A stretch of DNA of 64,000 nucleotides from Curvibacter sp. AEP1-3 (GTDB lineage: Bacteria > Pseudomonadota > Gammaproteobacteria > Burkholderiales > Burkholderiaceae_C): assembly GCF_002163715.1 (NCBI RefSeq), contig NZ_CP015698.1, positions 2,458,201 to 2,522,200 of the forward strand. The letters are read 5' to 3'. The notes under the pieces are model-generated. The model had not been told where the DNA came from, searched no databases, and was given only the letters and a program-made list of their open reading frames with translations. Shown piece by piece: positions 29,612-37,594 of the stretch (positions are counted from its first letter, which is position 1; each line of letters opens with the position of its first letter). Made by a program: the position numbers and the translations under genes.

Positions 29612-30865
29612 GTGTTCCTGCACCGGCTCTACGTCCGCATCTGGCTCGCCGTCGTGCTGACGGTGATCGTGCTGACATTGCTCGCGGGTTGGGCTTGGCG
29701 CATGACCAGCGAGCCGCCCCTTCGGGAAGTGGTGGTCCGCAATGAATATGGCGAAGTCATTGGCAGCGGCCGAGCCCGTTTGAGCAGGCCACCGCCCCCA
29801 GTCCCCGGTCTGGGCATGGGCGATGCGCCCCCTCCCGCCGATAACAAGGACGACGGCCCCGACGCCCTGGATGAAAACCGTCCTGGACGTTTCGGCCGTG
29901 GCCCTGAATTTCTGGTGCGCATGCAAGACGGCCAGACCATTCATTTGCACCTTCCGCGCCCGCCCAACAGCAGCTTCCGTGCCCCTTTCGGCTTCGTCTG
30001 GACTTTGGCGCTGGTGGCATTGGCGGTGGCGCTGGGCACCTACCCCATCATCCGGCGGCTTACGCGGCGCTTGGAGAGTTTGCAACATGGCGTCGAACGC
30101 TGGGGCAATGGTGACCTGAGTGCCCGTGTGGCCATGCAAGGCGACGACGAGGTGGGCTTTCTGGCTTCCCGGTTCAACCATGCTGCGGAGCAGATAGAGA
30201 CATTGGTCAAATCCCGCGATACCTTGCTCGCGTCCCAGAAGTCTCTGTTGGCGAATGCATCGCACGAGTTGCGGTCACCGCTCGCGCGCATCCGCATGGG
30301 TCTGGAGCTCATGGGAAGCTCGCCCAGCCCGGCATTCAAGCAAGAGATCTCACGCAACATCAGCGAGCTGGATCAGCTGATCGAAGAGATCCTGCTCGCC
30401 AGCCGACTGGACGCCAAAGAGGCCGACCTCGGGACGATTGAAGCCGTGGAGTTAATCGGTCTGGCGGCTGAAGAATGTGCGCGCAATCAGGCACAGCTGG
30501 ATGTGGAAGCGGCTGAGCTTGCGGTCCCCGGTGTGGCCAAGTTGTTGCGGCGCGCCGTGCGCAACCTGCTGGAGAACGCCCGCCGCTACGGCGCTGGAGA
30601 AGTCCATTTGATTCTGCGGCAGGACGGCGATTGGGCGGTGTTGCAGGTGTGTGATGCGGGGCCTGGAGTTCCGCCTGAACAACAAGAGCGCATTTTCGAG
30701 CCGTTTTACCGGCTACCCGGCGCTTCCGAGCGGGAAGGTGGCGTCGGTCTGGGCTTGGCCTTGGTGAAGTCCATTGCCGAGCGGCATGGGGGTAGCGTGA
30801 AATGCAGCAACCGGCCTGAAGGCGGTGCCTGCTTTGAAATCCGGCTACCCTTGCGGAGGGGCTAA
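29612..30865 (+). CDS. Sensor histidine kinase (RstB/CpxA-like)
   Basis: A 417-aa membrane kinase. TM1 at about residues 9-29, a short periplasmic domain (about 31-125) that is Pro-rich (RPPPPVPG, APPPADN), TM2 about 128-146, HAMP, then the H-box NASHELRSPLARIR with H218, an N-box (LLENARRYG) and the ATP lid GVGLGLALVKS. GTG 29612 is the start, 2 nt after the regulator stop. The small proline-rich sensor domain gives no ligand clue. Convergent with the ROK gene 5 nt away. Confidence 0.93.
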   Translation: MFLHRLYVRIWLAVVLTVIVLTLLAGWAWRMTSEPPLREVVVRNEYGEVIGSGRARLSRPPPPVPGLGMGDAPPPADNKDDGPDALDENRPGRFGRGPEFLVRMQDGQTIHLHLPRPPNSSFRAPFGFVWTLALVALAVALGTYPIIRRLTRRLESLQHGVERWGNGDLSARVAMQGDDEVGFLASRFNHAAEQIETLVKSRDTLLASQKSLLANASHELRSPLARIRMGLELMGSSPSPAFKQEISRNISELDQLIEEILLASRLDAKEADLGTIEAVELIGLAAEECARNQAQLDVEAAELAVPGVAKLLRRAVRNLLENARRYGAGEVHLILRQDGDWAVLQVCDAGPGVPPEQQERIFEPFYRLPGASEREGGVGLGLALVKSIAERHGGSVKCSNRPEGGACFEIRLPLRRG

Positions 30866-30870
30866 TCGAT

Positions 30871-32130
30871 TCAGGACGTGACCTTCAAAAACAGGTCGCG
30901 GTCCGGTGCGAAGTTTTCATGCAAGGGCAATAAGGCGCCGCCCAAGGCGCGAGCGTCGGAACCGATGCTGCCGGCAATGACTTTGGCAGGCCACAGGCCT
31001 TCCCAGTTGTAATTGCGAAGCGCCAATGTGGTCTGGTCAATCAGACGCTTTAGCATGGTGCGGGAGAACGACCCGTCAATCACCACCGCATCCAGATCCA
31101 GAAAAGCAGTGCCGCTCACCACGCACTGCGCCAGGCCTTGGGCCGCACTGGCGATCCAAGCATCCGTCAAGGGTGCATAAGCACCTTCTAGGGCACGATC
31201 ATCGTAGGCCGCCGTGGGGTCCAGGCCTTTTTCCTTGTAGTGCTGCTCCAGCTCCCACAAAGAGGCATGGGCCAGCAGTTGCTCAGGAATTGCACCGCCG
31301 CTGGCCACTTGCAAGGGTAAAGACGCTACCGCACCCGCATTGCCGTGGATGCCGCCGTGCAGATGCGAGTTCAGCACCAAGCCGCCACCTACAAAGGTGT
31401 CGACGAACAGGTACAAAAAGCTTTTCAGATCACGACCACGGCCGGACACCAGCTCCGCCACACACGCGGCTTGCGTGTCTTTAGCGAAACTTACCGGCAC
31501 ATCGGTCATGGCCTGTACTTGGGCGGCCAGGTCAATATGATTCCATTGGTCAGACACCGTCTCGGACAAGCCCAGCATCTTGTGCCAGCCGCCCAAGTTG
31601 AAGGGTGCGGCTACGCCTACACCGACGATGCGCTGCGCCAAGGGGCCCAGACCATCCTGGATGGCGCGCATGCGCTTTTGCACTTCGGGCAACAAGGCTT
31701 CGGCATCCGGGAAGTCATACGGCAGGGTTTCACGCGCACGAACCGCACCTGTGAAATCCACCAACAGCCAGTCTGCACTTCGCCGGCCGATCTTGATGCC
31801 GAGGGAGAAAGCGCCATCCGGGTTCAGGGCCATGGGCACGGAGGGCTGGCCAATACGGCCGCGCACCCGGTCTTGCCGCAACAAAAGTCCGTCGTCTTCC
31901 AGCCGGGTGGTAATCAAGCCAATGGTTTGGGCAGTCAGCCCGGTCAATCGGGCCAGGTCTGCTTTGGGCAAACTGCCATTCAGTCGAACCGCCTGCAGAA
32001 CCACCCGTTCATTGAACTGGCGCATGCCCACGTGGTTGGAGCCACGTGGCCGCAACACCGGGGGCGCCGTGGCCACTGGCGGGGCCAGTGCATCAGCGCG
32101 TGCGTTCGGCAGGGATTCGACGAAGTTCAT
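30871..32130 (-). CDS. ROK-family transcriptional regulator of the sugar operon
   Basis: A 419-aa protein: an N-terminal winged helix (about residues 35-95, PKADLARLTGLTAQTIGLITTRLEDDGLL) and a C-terminal ROK sugar-binding domain. The usual zinc Cys cluster of ROK proteins (CxCGxxGC) is not visible; the region reads HGNAGAVASLP. Its start overlaps the mutarotase stop by 4 nt, so it is last in the ABC operon. In alphaproteobacterial frc clusters a ROK-type regulator (FrcR) controls fructose uptake; the same job is inferred here, acting on 35611-35627. Confidence 0.9.
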   Translation of the reverse strand: MNFVESLPNARADALAPPVATAPPVLRPRGSNHVGMRQFNERVVLQAVRLNGSLPKADLARLTGLTAQTIGLITTRLEDDGLLLRQDRVRGRIGQPSVPMALNPDGAFSLGIKIGRRSADWLLVDFTGAVRARETLPYDFPDAEALLPEVQKRMRAIQDGLGPLAQRIVGVGVAAPFNLGGWHKMLGLSETVSDQWNHIDLAAQVQAMTDVPVSFAKDTQAACVAELVSGRGRDLKSFLYLFVDTFVGGGLVLNSHLHGGIHGNAGAVASLPLQVASGGAIPEQLLAHASLWELEQHYKEKGLDPTAAYDDRALEGAYAPLTDAWIASAAQGLAQCVVSGTAFLDLDAVVIDGSFSRTMLKRLIDQTTLALRNYNWEGLWPAKVIAGSIGSDARALGGALLPLHENFAPDRDLFLKVTS

Positions 32131-32579
32131 GGTCGGAGATTGTCGCCGATCACTCCCTTGCGCAACAAGAAATTCCCGAATGGCTGCAACTCGCCCGTCA
32201 GAACGATGGCAAAGGCCGACGCTGTTCGTTCATAGAAGGCATAGCGCTCAATGGCTTCGGCCGTTTGCCCTTGCAGGAAGCCGGCTTCCAAGGTTTCCAG
32301 CACTTCCCGCTGGAGCGCAGAGCGGTAACCTTGGGGCTGCCCGCTCACGTGCATGTAGCCCACCGGGTGCCGTTCGTCCGCAACCAGCGGCATCAGCGAT
32401 GTCACGGCCGCGACAGCGCGTGCCATGCCAATGCCAGGCAAACGGATGAGTGGTTTGCCATTGGCATAGCGCACTGCGGTGAAATTGGCATCGGCCAGCA
32501 CGATGGTGTCGTCATGGCCCATTTCCATCATCACCTTGAGCAATTCCGGTGTCAGGACCGGATCGATTCCCTTGAGCAA
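32127..32579 (-). CDS. RbsD/FucU-family sugar mutarotase
   Basis: A 150-aa cytosolic protein. The opening GIDPVLTPELLKVMMEMGHDDTIVLADANF matches FucU/RbsD, which interconvert pyranose/furanose or alpha/beta anomers of monosaccharides. The sequence resembles FucU (LADANF) more than RbsD. Placed between the ABC ATPase gene (14 nt) and the ROK gene (4-nt overlap), it probably converts the imported sugar to the anomer used by the kinase. Confidence 0.92.
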   Translation of the reverse strand: MLKGIDPVLTPELLKVMMEMGHDDTIVLADANFTAVRYANGKPLIRLPGIGMARAVAAVTSLMPLVADERHPVGYMHVSGQPQGYRSALQREVLETLEAGFLQGQTAEAIERYAFYERTASAFAIVLTGELQPFGNFLLRKGVIGDNLRP

Positions 32580-32593
32580 GGTTTGCCTCTTTC

Positions 32594-33382
32594 TTAATAA
32601 GCCAAAGCGTCTTCAGGCAAATCATCCACGGATTTGGCACCAGTCATCACCGCCACGGTATCGCTCATGCTGATTTTCTTGGGATTGACCACCGCCGCGC
32701 GCTTTCCCAGGCGGGCAATGTGAATGCGGTCTGCCACCTCAAACACGTGCGGCATATTGTGAGAAATCAGCACGACTGGCAAGCCCTTGTCGCGCACGCG
32801 GCGGATCAGCTCGAGCACCATATTGCCCTCTTTCACACCGAGTGCTGCAGTGGGCTCATCCATGATGACCACATGTTGTGCAAACGCTGCCGCACGCCCC
32901 ACCGCCACACACTGGCGTTGGCCGCCGGATAGTGTTTCCACCGCTTGCGTCATGGAGCGGATGCCGACCTTGAGATCGTTCATACGGGTAATGCTCTCGG
33001 TGAGCATGCGTTTCTTGTCAATGAAACCGAGTTTGCCCAGCAACCCTGCGCGGCGCAGTTCACGACCAAGAAACAGGTTTTCAGAGATGGTCATGGCTGG
33101 CGCCACGGCGAGGTCCTGGTACACCGTTTCGATGCCTGACATGCGTGCGTCGATAGGGCTCTTAAAGTGAATCACTTTGCCGTCGAGAAGGATTTCACCT
33201 TCGTCGGGAATGGTGGCTCCGGAGAGGCACTTGATTAGCGATGACTTGCCTGCGCCGTTGTCACCGATCACCGCCAGAATTTCACCGGCGCGAAGTTCAA
33301 AGTCCGCGCCATCCAAAGCAGTAACTTGACCATAGCGTTTGACCAGGCCCTTGGCCTGCATCACGATTTGCGGGGCGCTCAT
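32594..33382 (-). CDS. frcA: Sugar ABC transporter ATP-binding protein (FrcA-like)
   Basis: A 262-aa single-domain ATPase: Walker A GDNGAGKSS, signature TLSGGQRQCVAVGRAAAFA, Walker B VVIMDEPTAALG. Unlike RbsA/AraG-type sugar ATPases (about 500 aa with two cassettes) it has one cassette, as FrcA does. The start ATG overlaps the permease stop by 1 nt. It energises uptake through the adjacent permease. Confidence 0.92.
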   Translation of the reverse strand: MSAPQIVMQAKGLVKRYGQVTALDGADFELRAGEILAVIGDNGAGKSSLIKCLSGATIPDEGEILLDGKVIHFKSPIDARMSGIETVYQDLAVAPAMTISENLFLGRELRRAGLLGKLGFIDKKRMLTESITRMNDLKVGIRSMTQAVETLSGGQRQCVAVGRAAAFAQHVVIMDEPTAALGVKEGNMVLELIRRVRDKGLPVVLISHNMPHVFEVADRIHIARLGKRAAVVNPKKISMSDTVAVMTGAKSVDDLPEDALAY

Positions 33383-34341
33383 TAACGTGCTCCTTTGCGG
33401 GACATTTGATCCGTGGCGACCGCCAGAATCACCAGAATACCGGTCACCAGAATCTGGTACACCGAGGACACGCCCATCAGCGTCAGGCCGTTGCGGAACA
33501 CACCCACAATCAGTGCGCCGACCAGGGTGCCAATAATGATGCCGCGGCCGCCGAAGAGGCTGGTTCCGCCCAGTACCACGGCGGTGATGGCGTCCAGGTT
33601 TTCGGTCTGACCGGCATTCGGGTCGCCGGCACCGGTACGGGCTACTGCCAATGTGGACGCGATGCCATAGAACACACCTGCGAGAACGTAGACACCCAGC
33701 AACACTTTTTCTGTGGAGATGCCGGTAAGACGGGTGGCTTCGGGACTGTTGCCGACGGCGTACACGTGGCGCCCTTGGGCGGTGTCACGCAGCCAAATCC
33801 AGACAGCCACATACAAAGTCAGCATGAGCACCACGCCGAAGGGTACGCGGGCCGCACCGAGGGTGAAGGTTTCGCCCAACAGATTCATGCCGTCGGGGAT
33901 GTTGGTAACTGTTTGGGCGCGGGAATAGAGCTGGGTGATGGCGAACGCAATGTTCAATGTCCCCAGGGTCACGATAAAGGGTGGTAGCTTGACGCGGGTT
34001 ACCAGCAAGCCATTGATCAGGCCGAACAAGGTAGTCGCTGCAATGCCGCACAAAATGGCGACCGGAGCACTCAGCCCGTAGTCGGCAGCGAACTTGGTCA
34101 TGACGATGGAGCCCAGTGCCATCACCATGCCGCAGGACAGGTCGATGCCGGCGGTCAGGATGATCAGGGTCTGGCCGATCGCGATCGTGCCGACCACCAT
34201 GACTTGCTGCAGGATCAGGGAAAAGTTCTTCAGCGTGAGGAAGTTCTCATGCTGGAAAGAAAAGAAGGCGCAGGCCAGCACGAGGGCGATAGCCGGACCT
34301 AAGGTTCCCATCGGGGGAAGTTTGGCTTTGAGCGTGTTCAT
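33382..34341 (-). CDS. frcC: Sugar ABC transporter permease (FrcC-like)
   Basis: A 319-aa inner-membrane permease of the CUT2/RbsC family with about nine or ten TM helices. Hallmarks: IAIGQTLIILTAGIDLSCGMVMALGS and the late motif ITAVVLGGTSLFGGRGIIIGTLVGALIVG. Start ATG 34341 fits the family; the ORF extending to 34401 reads into the intergenic hairpins. The homodimer forms the channel for FrcB/FrcA. Confidence 0.92.
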   Translation of the reverse strand: MNTLKAKLPPMGTLGPAIALVLACAFFSFQHENFLTLKNFSLILQQVMVVGTIAIGQTLIILTAGIDLSCGMVMALGSIVMTKFAADYGLSAPVAILCGIAATTLFGLINGLLVTRVKLPPFIVTLGTLNIAFAITQLYSRAQTVTNIPDGMNLLGETFTLGAARVPFGVVLMLTLYVAVWIWLRDTAQGRHVYAVGNSPEATRLTGISTEKVLLGVYVLAGVFYGIASTLAVARTGAGDPNAGQTENLDAITAVVLGGTSLFGGRGIIIGTLVGALIVGVFRNGLTLMGVSSVYQILVTGILVILAVATDQMSRKGAR

Positions 34342-34445
34342 GGAAGTCAGCTTTGCTAGATCTGTGGCGAGAGACAGTCGTTGCCACCGGGCTATGCACA
34401 AAGGGATGAGTAAACGAAAGCCCCATCCCTGGAGCTTTCGGAGAG

Positions 34446-34490
34446 GGGGTCAGCAACTGCTGACCCCTTGCCGCTCAGGCCGTAAGCCTG
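34446..34490 (-). promoter_or_regulatory. Paired hairpins in the frcB-frcC intergenic region
   Basis: Between the stop of frcB and the start of frcC are a 10-bp inverted repeat GGGGTCAGCA / TGCTGACCCC separated by 2 nt (34446-34467) and a smaller stem CAGGC/GCCTG (34476-34490). There is no T run on the minus strand, so this is not a simple terminator. By analogy with malE-malF, such stems protect the 3' end of the receptor mRNA and raise its level over the permease; that role is an inference. Confidence 0.55.
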
Positions 34491-34506
34491 ACCGGCGCTT
34501 GGGCAA

Positions 34507-35499
34507 TTAATCGCCCCAGCACTGACCACGTGCGGTCTTGGTGTCGATGCTCTTGATGCCGGCCACAGCCTTGCCCACCACCAGATCCACACCGGTGTCG
34601 GTGTAGCCGGTCTGGCGCTTGCCGTCCTTGGCGTACTTCACGCCGGCCGCCACACCCATTGCAGCCATCTTCAGGGGGTATTGCATGCTGGTCGCAGCGA
34701 TCACGCCCTTCTCGACGTTGCCCACACCGTTGGAGCACATGCCGTCCACACCCAGGATCACGACGTCTTTTTCTTTGCCGGCGGCCTTCAGAGCCTTGTA
34801 AGCACCTGCAGCAGCGGGTTCATTGATGGCGTACACCACGTTGATGTTGCTGTTCTTCTGCAGGCAGTTTTCCATGCCGGTCTGGCCCTTGGCTGCGTCG
34901 CCGTAGCTGTCCGCCATGCAGACCACTTCAGCAGGTTGAGCCAATTCGTTGCTCTTGGCGTCCAGGGACTTCAAGCCGTAGCCAGCCAGGAAACCGTTAT
35001 GGCGTTGTGCGCCCACGGGGTGCCCGGGGAACAAGTCCATGGTCGCGATCACGGGCTTCTTGCCACCCATCACAGCCTTGGCATAAGCACCGATCAACTC
35101 ACCAGCTTTGTAGTTGTTGGTGGCGAACAAAGCGTCAGCTTCGTCGACGGGGCTGTCCAAAGCAATCACTTGCACGCCTTGGGCCTTGATTTTCTTGATG
35201 GTGGGGACGATAGCGTCGCCGGAAGAAGTGATCAGGATGGTCTTGGCGCCAGCAGCAACCATGTTTTCCATCGCGGCGATCTGGCCGGCGGTGTCGCCGT
35301 CTTGCTTGCCGGCAGCGCTCAACAACTTGGCGCCGAGTTTCTTGGCTTCGGCTTCAGCGCCTTCCTTCATCTTCACGAAGAAGGGGTTGCTTTCGGTTTT
35401 GGTGATCAGGCCGATCACGGGCTCAGCAGCGAATGCAGACGTGGCGGCGGAAGCGGCAAAGGCGATGGCGGTCAGCGCCAGGGTGGTGGATTTTTTCAT
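34507..35499 (-). CDS. frcB: Sugar ABC transporter substrate-binding protein (FrcB-like)
   Basis: A 330-aa periplasmic receptor of the RbsB/FrcB type: signal peptide to about residue 24 (SAFAAEP), then VIGLITKTESNPFFVKMKEGAEAEAKKLGA, which closely recalls FrcB of rhizobia, ATNNYKAGELIGAYAK, and VYAINEPAAAGAYKAL. The likely ligand is fructose, with ribose or mannose possible. First gene of the operon. SD GGAG precedes the ATG, and the promoter is upstream at 35589-35618. Confidence 0.92.
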   Translation of the reverse strand: MKKSTTLALTAIAFAASAATSAFAAEPVIGLITKTESNPFFVKMKEGAEAEAKKLGAKLLSAAGKQDGDTAGQIAAMENMVAAGAKTILITSSGDAIVPTIKKIKAQGVQVIALDSPVDEADALFATNNYKAGELIGAYAKAVMGGKKPVIATMDLFPGHPVGAQRHNGFLAGYGLKSLDAKSNELAQPAEVVCMADSYGDAAKGQTGMENCLQKNSNINVVYAINEPAAAGAYKALKAAGKEKDVVILGVDGMCSNGVGNVEKGVIAATSMQYPLKMAAMGVAAGVKYAKDGKRQTGYTDTGVDLVVGKAVAGIKSIDTKTARGQCWGD

Positions 35500-35539
35500 T
35501 CAAGTCTCCTCGGTCGGTACGACACTTGTGGTCATGAAA

Positions 35540-35560
35540 CCCCGGGAATGGGCCCCGGGG
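35540..35560 (-). promoter_or_regulatory. GC-rich hairpin in the frcB 5' leader
   Basis: CCCCGGG at 35540-35546 can pair with CCCGGGG at 35554-35560 within the predicted 83-nt leader of the frcB transcript. It has no T run and is not a terminator. It may stabilise the mRNA; function unknown. Confidence 0.4.
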
Positions 35561-35588
35561 AACTACGCTCTGGTTTCGGCGTGGACGG

Positions 35589-35618
35589 ACTATAAACTTC
35601 ACCGACCAACTAAATCAA
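35589..35618 (-). promoter_or_regulatory. Sigma-70 promoter of frcBCA
   Basis: On the minus strand TTGATT (35618-35613) and TATAGT (35594-35589) are separated by 18 nt, a near-consensus housekeeping promoter. Transcription would start near 35582, giving a leader of about 83 nt. The -35 lies inside the inverted repeat at 35611-35627, so a repressor bound there should block RNA polymerase. Confidence 0.65.
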
Positions 35619-35627
35619 GTTAATTTA
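35611..35627. promoter_or_regulatory. Inverted repeat, probable operator for the ROK regulator
   Basis: TAAATCAAGTTAATTTA is an inverted repeat with 5-bp arms (TAAAT/ATTTA) around a 7-nt centre. It ends 3 nt before the kinase ATG and overlaps the -35 of the frcB promoter. AT-rich palindromes of this kind are typical ROK operators. That the ROK protein binds here is an inference from position. Confidence 0.45.
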
Positions 35628-35630
35628 ATT

Positions 35631-36311
35631 ATGGAAAACCCTAATCAGGCCGCAAATATTTCGACTCCGGAAACCGTCCCCGCTCCCGCCTTCACCCTGC
35701 CTTTGGAGGCCATAGCGCGCGTGGAGACGCTGCTGGCCCAAGGGCGACGCGTCATTCTCGGCATTGCTGCCGGGCCGGGCGCCGGCAAGTCCACACTGGC
35801 CCAGGCTCTGCAACGCCACTTTGCCGACCGCAGCCAGTACCTGCCCATGGACGGCTTTCACCTCGCCAACCGGGAGTTGGCCCGCTTGGGGCTGCGTCAT
35901 TGCAAAGGCGCCCCGCAGACCTTCGACAGTGCCGGTTTTGTGGATTTGCTCAAGCGCCTGCGCCAGCAGAGCCCGGGTGAAACCATCTATGCGCCCGACT
36001 TTGACCGTGGCCTGGAGGAGTCCATCGCGGGAAGCACTGCGCTGGAGGGCGACAAACCACTGCTGATCACCGAGGGCAATTACCTGCTGATGGAAGAAGG
36101 CCCCTGGGCAGAAGTGCGCGCCCTGCTGGATGAAGCCTGGTACCTGGACTTGGACCCTGTGACCCGCCACCAGCGCCTGCTGGAGCGGCACATGCGATTC
36201 GGCCGCAGCGAACAGGCCGCCCGCGACTGGATACGTGACACCGACGAACCGAATGCCGTGCGCATTGCAGCCACCCGGCACCGGGCGGATTGGATTCTTG
36301 CCGGGTTTTAG
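35631..36311 (+). CDS. Nucleoside/sugar kinase-family protein (FrcK-like)
   Basis: A 226-aa P-loop kinase: Walker A GIAAGPGAGKST (about residues 44-55), PMDGFHLAN, YAPDFDR and LLITEGNYLLMEEGPW. This matches the PanK/uridine-kinase-like family whose member FrcK sits in rhizobial fructose operons. It probably phosphorylates the imported sugar or a related nucleoside. Divergent from frcB. No SD precedes ATG 35631; the operator-like repeat ends 3 nt before it, so the mRNA may be leaderless or the true start may be downstream. Confidence 0.85.
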   Translation: MENPNQAANISTPETVPAPAFTLPLEAIARVETLLAQGRRVILGIAAGPGAGKSTLAQALQRHFADRSQYLPMDGFHLANRELARLGLRHCKGAPQTFDSAGFVDLLKRLRQQSPGETIYAPDFDRGLEESIAGSTALEGDKPLLITEGNYLLMEEGPWAEVRALLDEAWYLDLDPVTRHQRLLERHMRFGRSEQAARDWIRDTDEPNAVRIAATRHRADWILAGF

Positions 36312-36429
36312 GCCGCCACGGCTTCTACGGCGCAGCCTGAAAAAATCTGAAGATTGGCAAAAACTTTGCAAAAAGCTGCAAATTCACCCGAATGGGGGAT
36401 ACCGCTTTGTGCGACGCCGCACGAAAATT

Positions 36430-36552
36430 CACCCCAGCTGCTGTCACAGTTCACAAGGATAGAAGAGAAGGCCAAACATAGGCCTCCTTCAACAGGTTCC
36501 AACGACGTCCCTCCGGGGACTTTATAAAGCCACCTTCGGGTGGCTTTTTTTT
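36430..36552 (+). ncRNA. Possible small RNA or long 3' UTR ending at a strong terminator
   Basis: The 284-nt gap after the kinase gene has no credible ORF. Its last part holds two consecutive hairpins (GTCCC/GGGAC at 36507-36520 and the terminator stem), with the layout of a Hfq-type small RNA 3' end. The 5' limit given is arbitrary because I see no convincing promoter; it may equally be the 3' UTR of the kinase gene. Confidence 0.3.
36527..36552 (+). terminator. Intrinsic terminator after the FrcK-like kinase gene
   Basis: An 8-bp stem AAGCCACC / GGTGGCTT with a stable TTCG tetraloop is followed by six more T residues. Plus strand. Confidence 0.9.
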
Positions 36553-36560
36553 GTACCGAT

Positions 36561-36612
36561 TTTGGCCATGGCGCCCATGGAATATGCGCGGGCAGCTACA
36601 AAACCGATAGCA
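36561..36612 (-). repeat. Interspersed repeat, copy D (3' end of heptosyltransferase gene)
   Basis: Minus strand: GTGCTATCGGTTTTGTAGCT then GCCCGCGCATATTCCATGGG and CGCCATGGCC. The TAG stop codon and the last residues (VLSVL) of the heptosyltransferase lie inside this copy. Confidence 0.88.
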
Positions 36613-37594
36613 CTTTATCCGACGTGATGTCGTTCAGGCACCGGGTGTGGCCCAAGGGGCAGTCCCGCTTGAAACACGGTGCGCAATCCAGAGGGGGCTG
36701 GTAGGAGGGATCGTTCTTCAGCCACAAGACCGTGGCGGCCGGGTTCAGCGGCGGTGTGTGCAGCGGGCTGGAAGATCCGAAGATCGCGACCTGCGGCACC
36801 CCGAACGCCGCCGCCACATGCATGAGACCGGAATCGTTACTCACCATGGCATGCGCCCCGGCAATCAGGGCCACGGCTTCGTCCAGGCTGGTGCGTCCGG
36901 CAAGATTCGCACAGTGGCCGGGGCGGACGGCGTTCACCGCCTCCGCGATCTCGTTGCACACCGCATCGTCTTTGGCGGAGCCGAGTAGCAAGACAGGCTT
37001 GTCCAGCCGGGTTACCAAGGCTGCAAAGTGGGTGGCAGGCCAGCGCTTGGCCGGGCCGTACTCGGCACCAGGCGCCACCACATAGAAGCCCTGCGCGTGC
37101 AAGGCACGCGGTGCCAGCACGGCGGCAATGGCATCTGCTGCCACTTGCAAAGCAGGCCGGTCTGTGTCCACGCCGGCCTCACCACTCAGGGCGGAGTAAA
37201 ACGCCACCATGGGCGGACGGCTGCCTTCGGGCGGATTGGGCAGGCGCTGGTTCAGCATGCCGAACCGAAGCTCGCCGGTGTAGCCGATGCGCTCAGGAAT
37301 GCCTGCCCAGAAAGGGATCAGCGCGCTTTTCAGGGAGTTGGGACAGACGTAGGCTTTGGCAAATTGGCCGCGCAAGGCAGCGGCATACGCCCGGCGGGCG
37401 GCCCACTGCACGCCACCGCGCGCAAAGGGCAAGACGAGGACCTCGGCGACTTGGGGCATGGCACGGTAGACGGGTGCCACCCAAGGCACCGCAGCCACCG
37501 TGATGCGCTCGCCCCGCGCCGCCAGACGACGCAGCAGCGGCTCTGTCATCACCGCGTCCCCAATCCACTGGGGCGCGATGACCAGGGCCTTAAT
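36596..37594 (-). CDS. waaF: ADP-heptose:LPS heptosyltransferase II (GT9), apparent AUU start
   Basis: Adds heptose to the LPS inner core at the cytoplasmic face. GT9 motifs: IGDAVMTEPLLRRL at the N-terminus, APGAEYGPAKRWP, NLAGRTSLDEAVALI and VSNDSGLMHVAAAFGVP. The family start (M)KALVIAPQWIGDAV is fully encoded, but its first codon is ATT at 37594. No in-frame ATG, GTG or TTG exists between the upstream TGA and GTG 37552, which would cut off the first 14 residues. ATT overlaps the TAA of the upstream gene (ATTAA), with a weak CGGA 4 nt before. The stop lies in a repeat. Product 332 aa. Confidence 0.85.
   Translation of the reverse strand: MKALVIAPQWIGDAVMTEPLLRRLAARGERITVAAVPWVAPVYRAMPQVAEVLVLPFARGGVQWAARRAYAAALRGQFAKAYVCPNSLKSALIPFWAGIPERIGYTGELRFGMLNQRLPNPPEGSRPPMVAFYSALSGEAGVDTDRPALQVAADAIAAVLAPRALHAQGFYVVAPGAEYGPAKRWPATHFAALVTRLDKPVLLLGSAKDDAVCNEIAEAVNAVRPGHCANLAGRTSLDEAVALIAGAHAMVSNDSGLMHVAAAFGVPQVAIFGSSSPLHTPPLNPAATVLWLKNDPSYQPPLDCAPCFKRDCPLGHTRCLNDITSDKVLSVL

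Noticed and set aside
36596-37552. Heptosyltransferase start at GTG 37552
   Set aside because: This would delete the conserved first 14 residues, which are fully encoded upstream.
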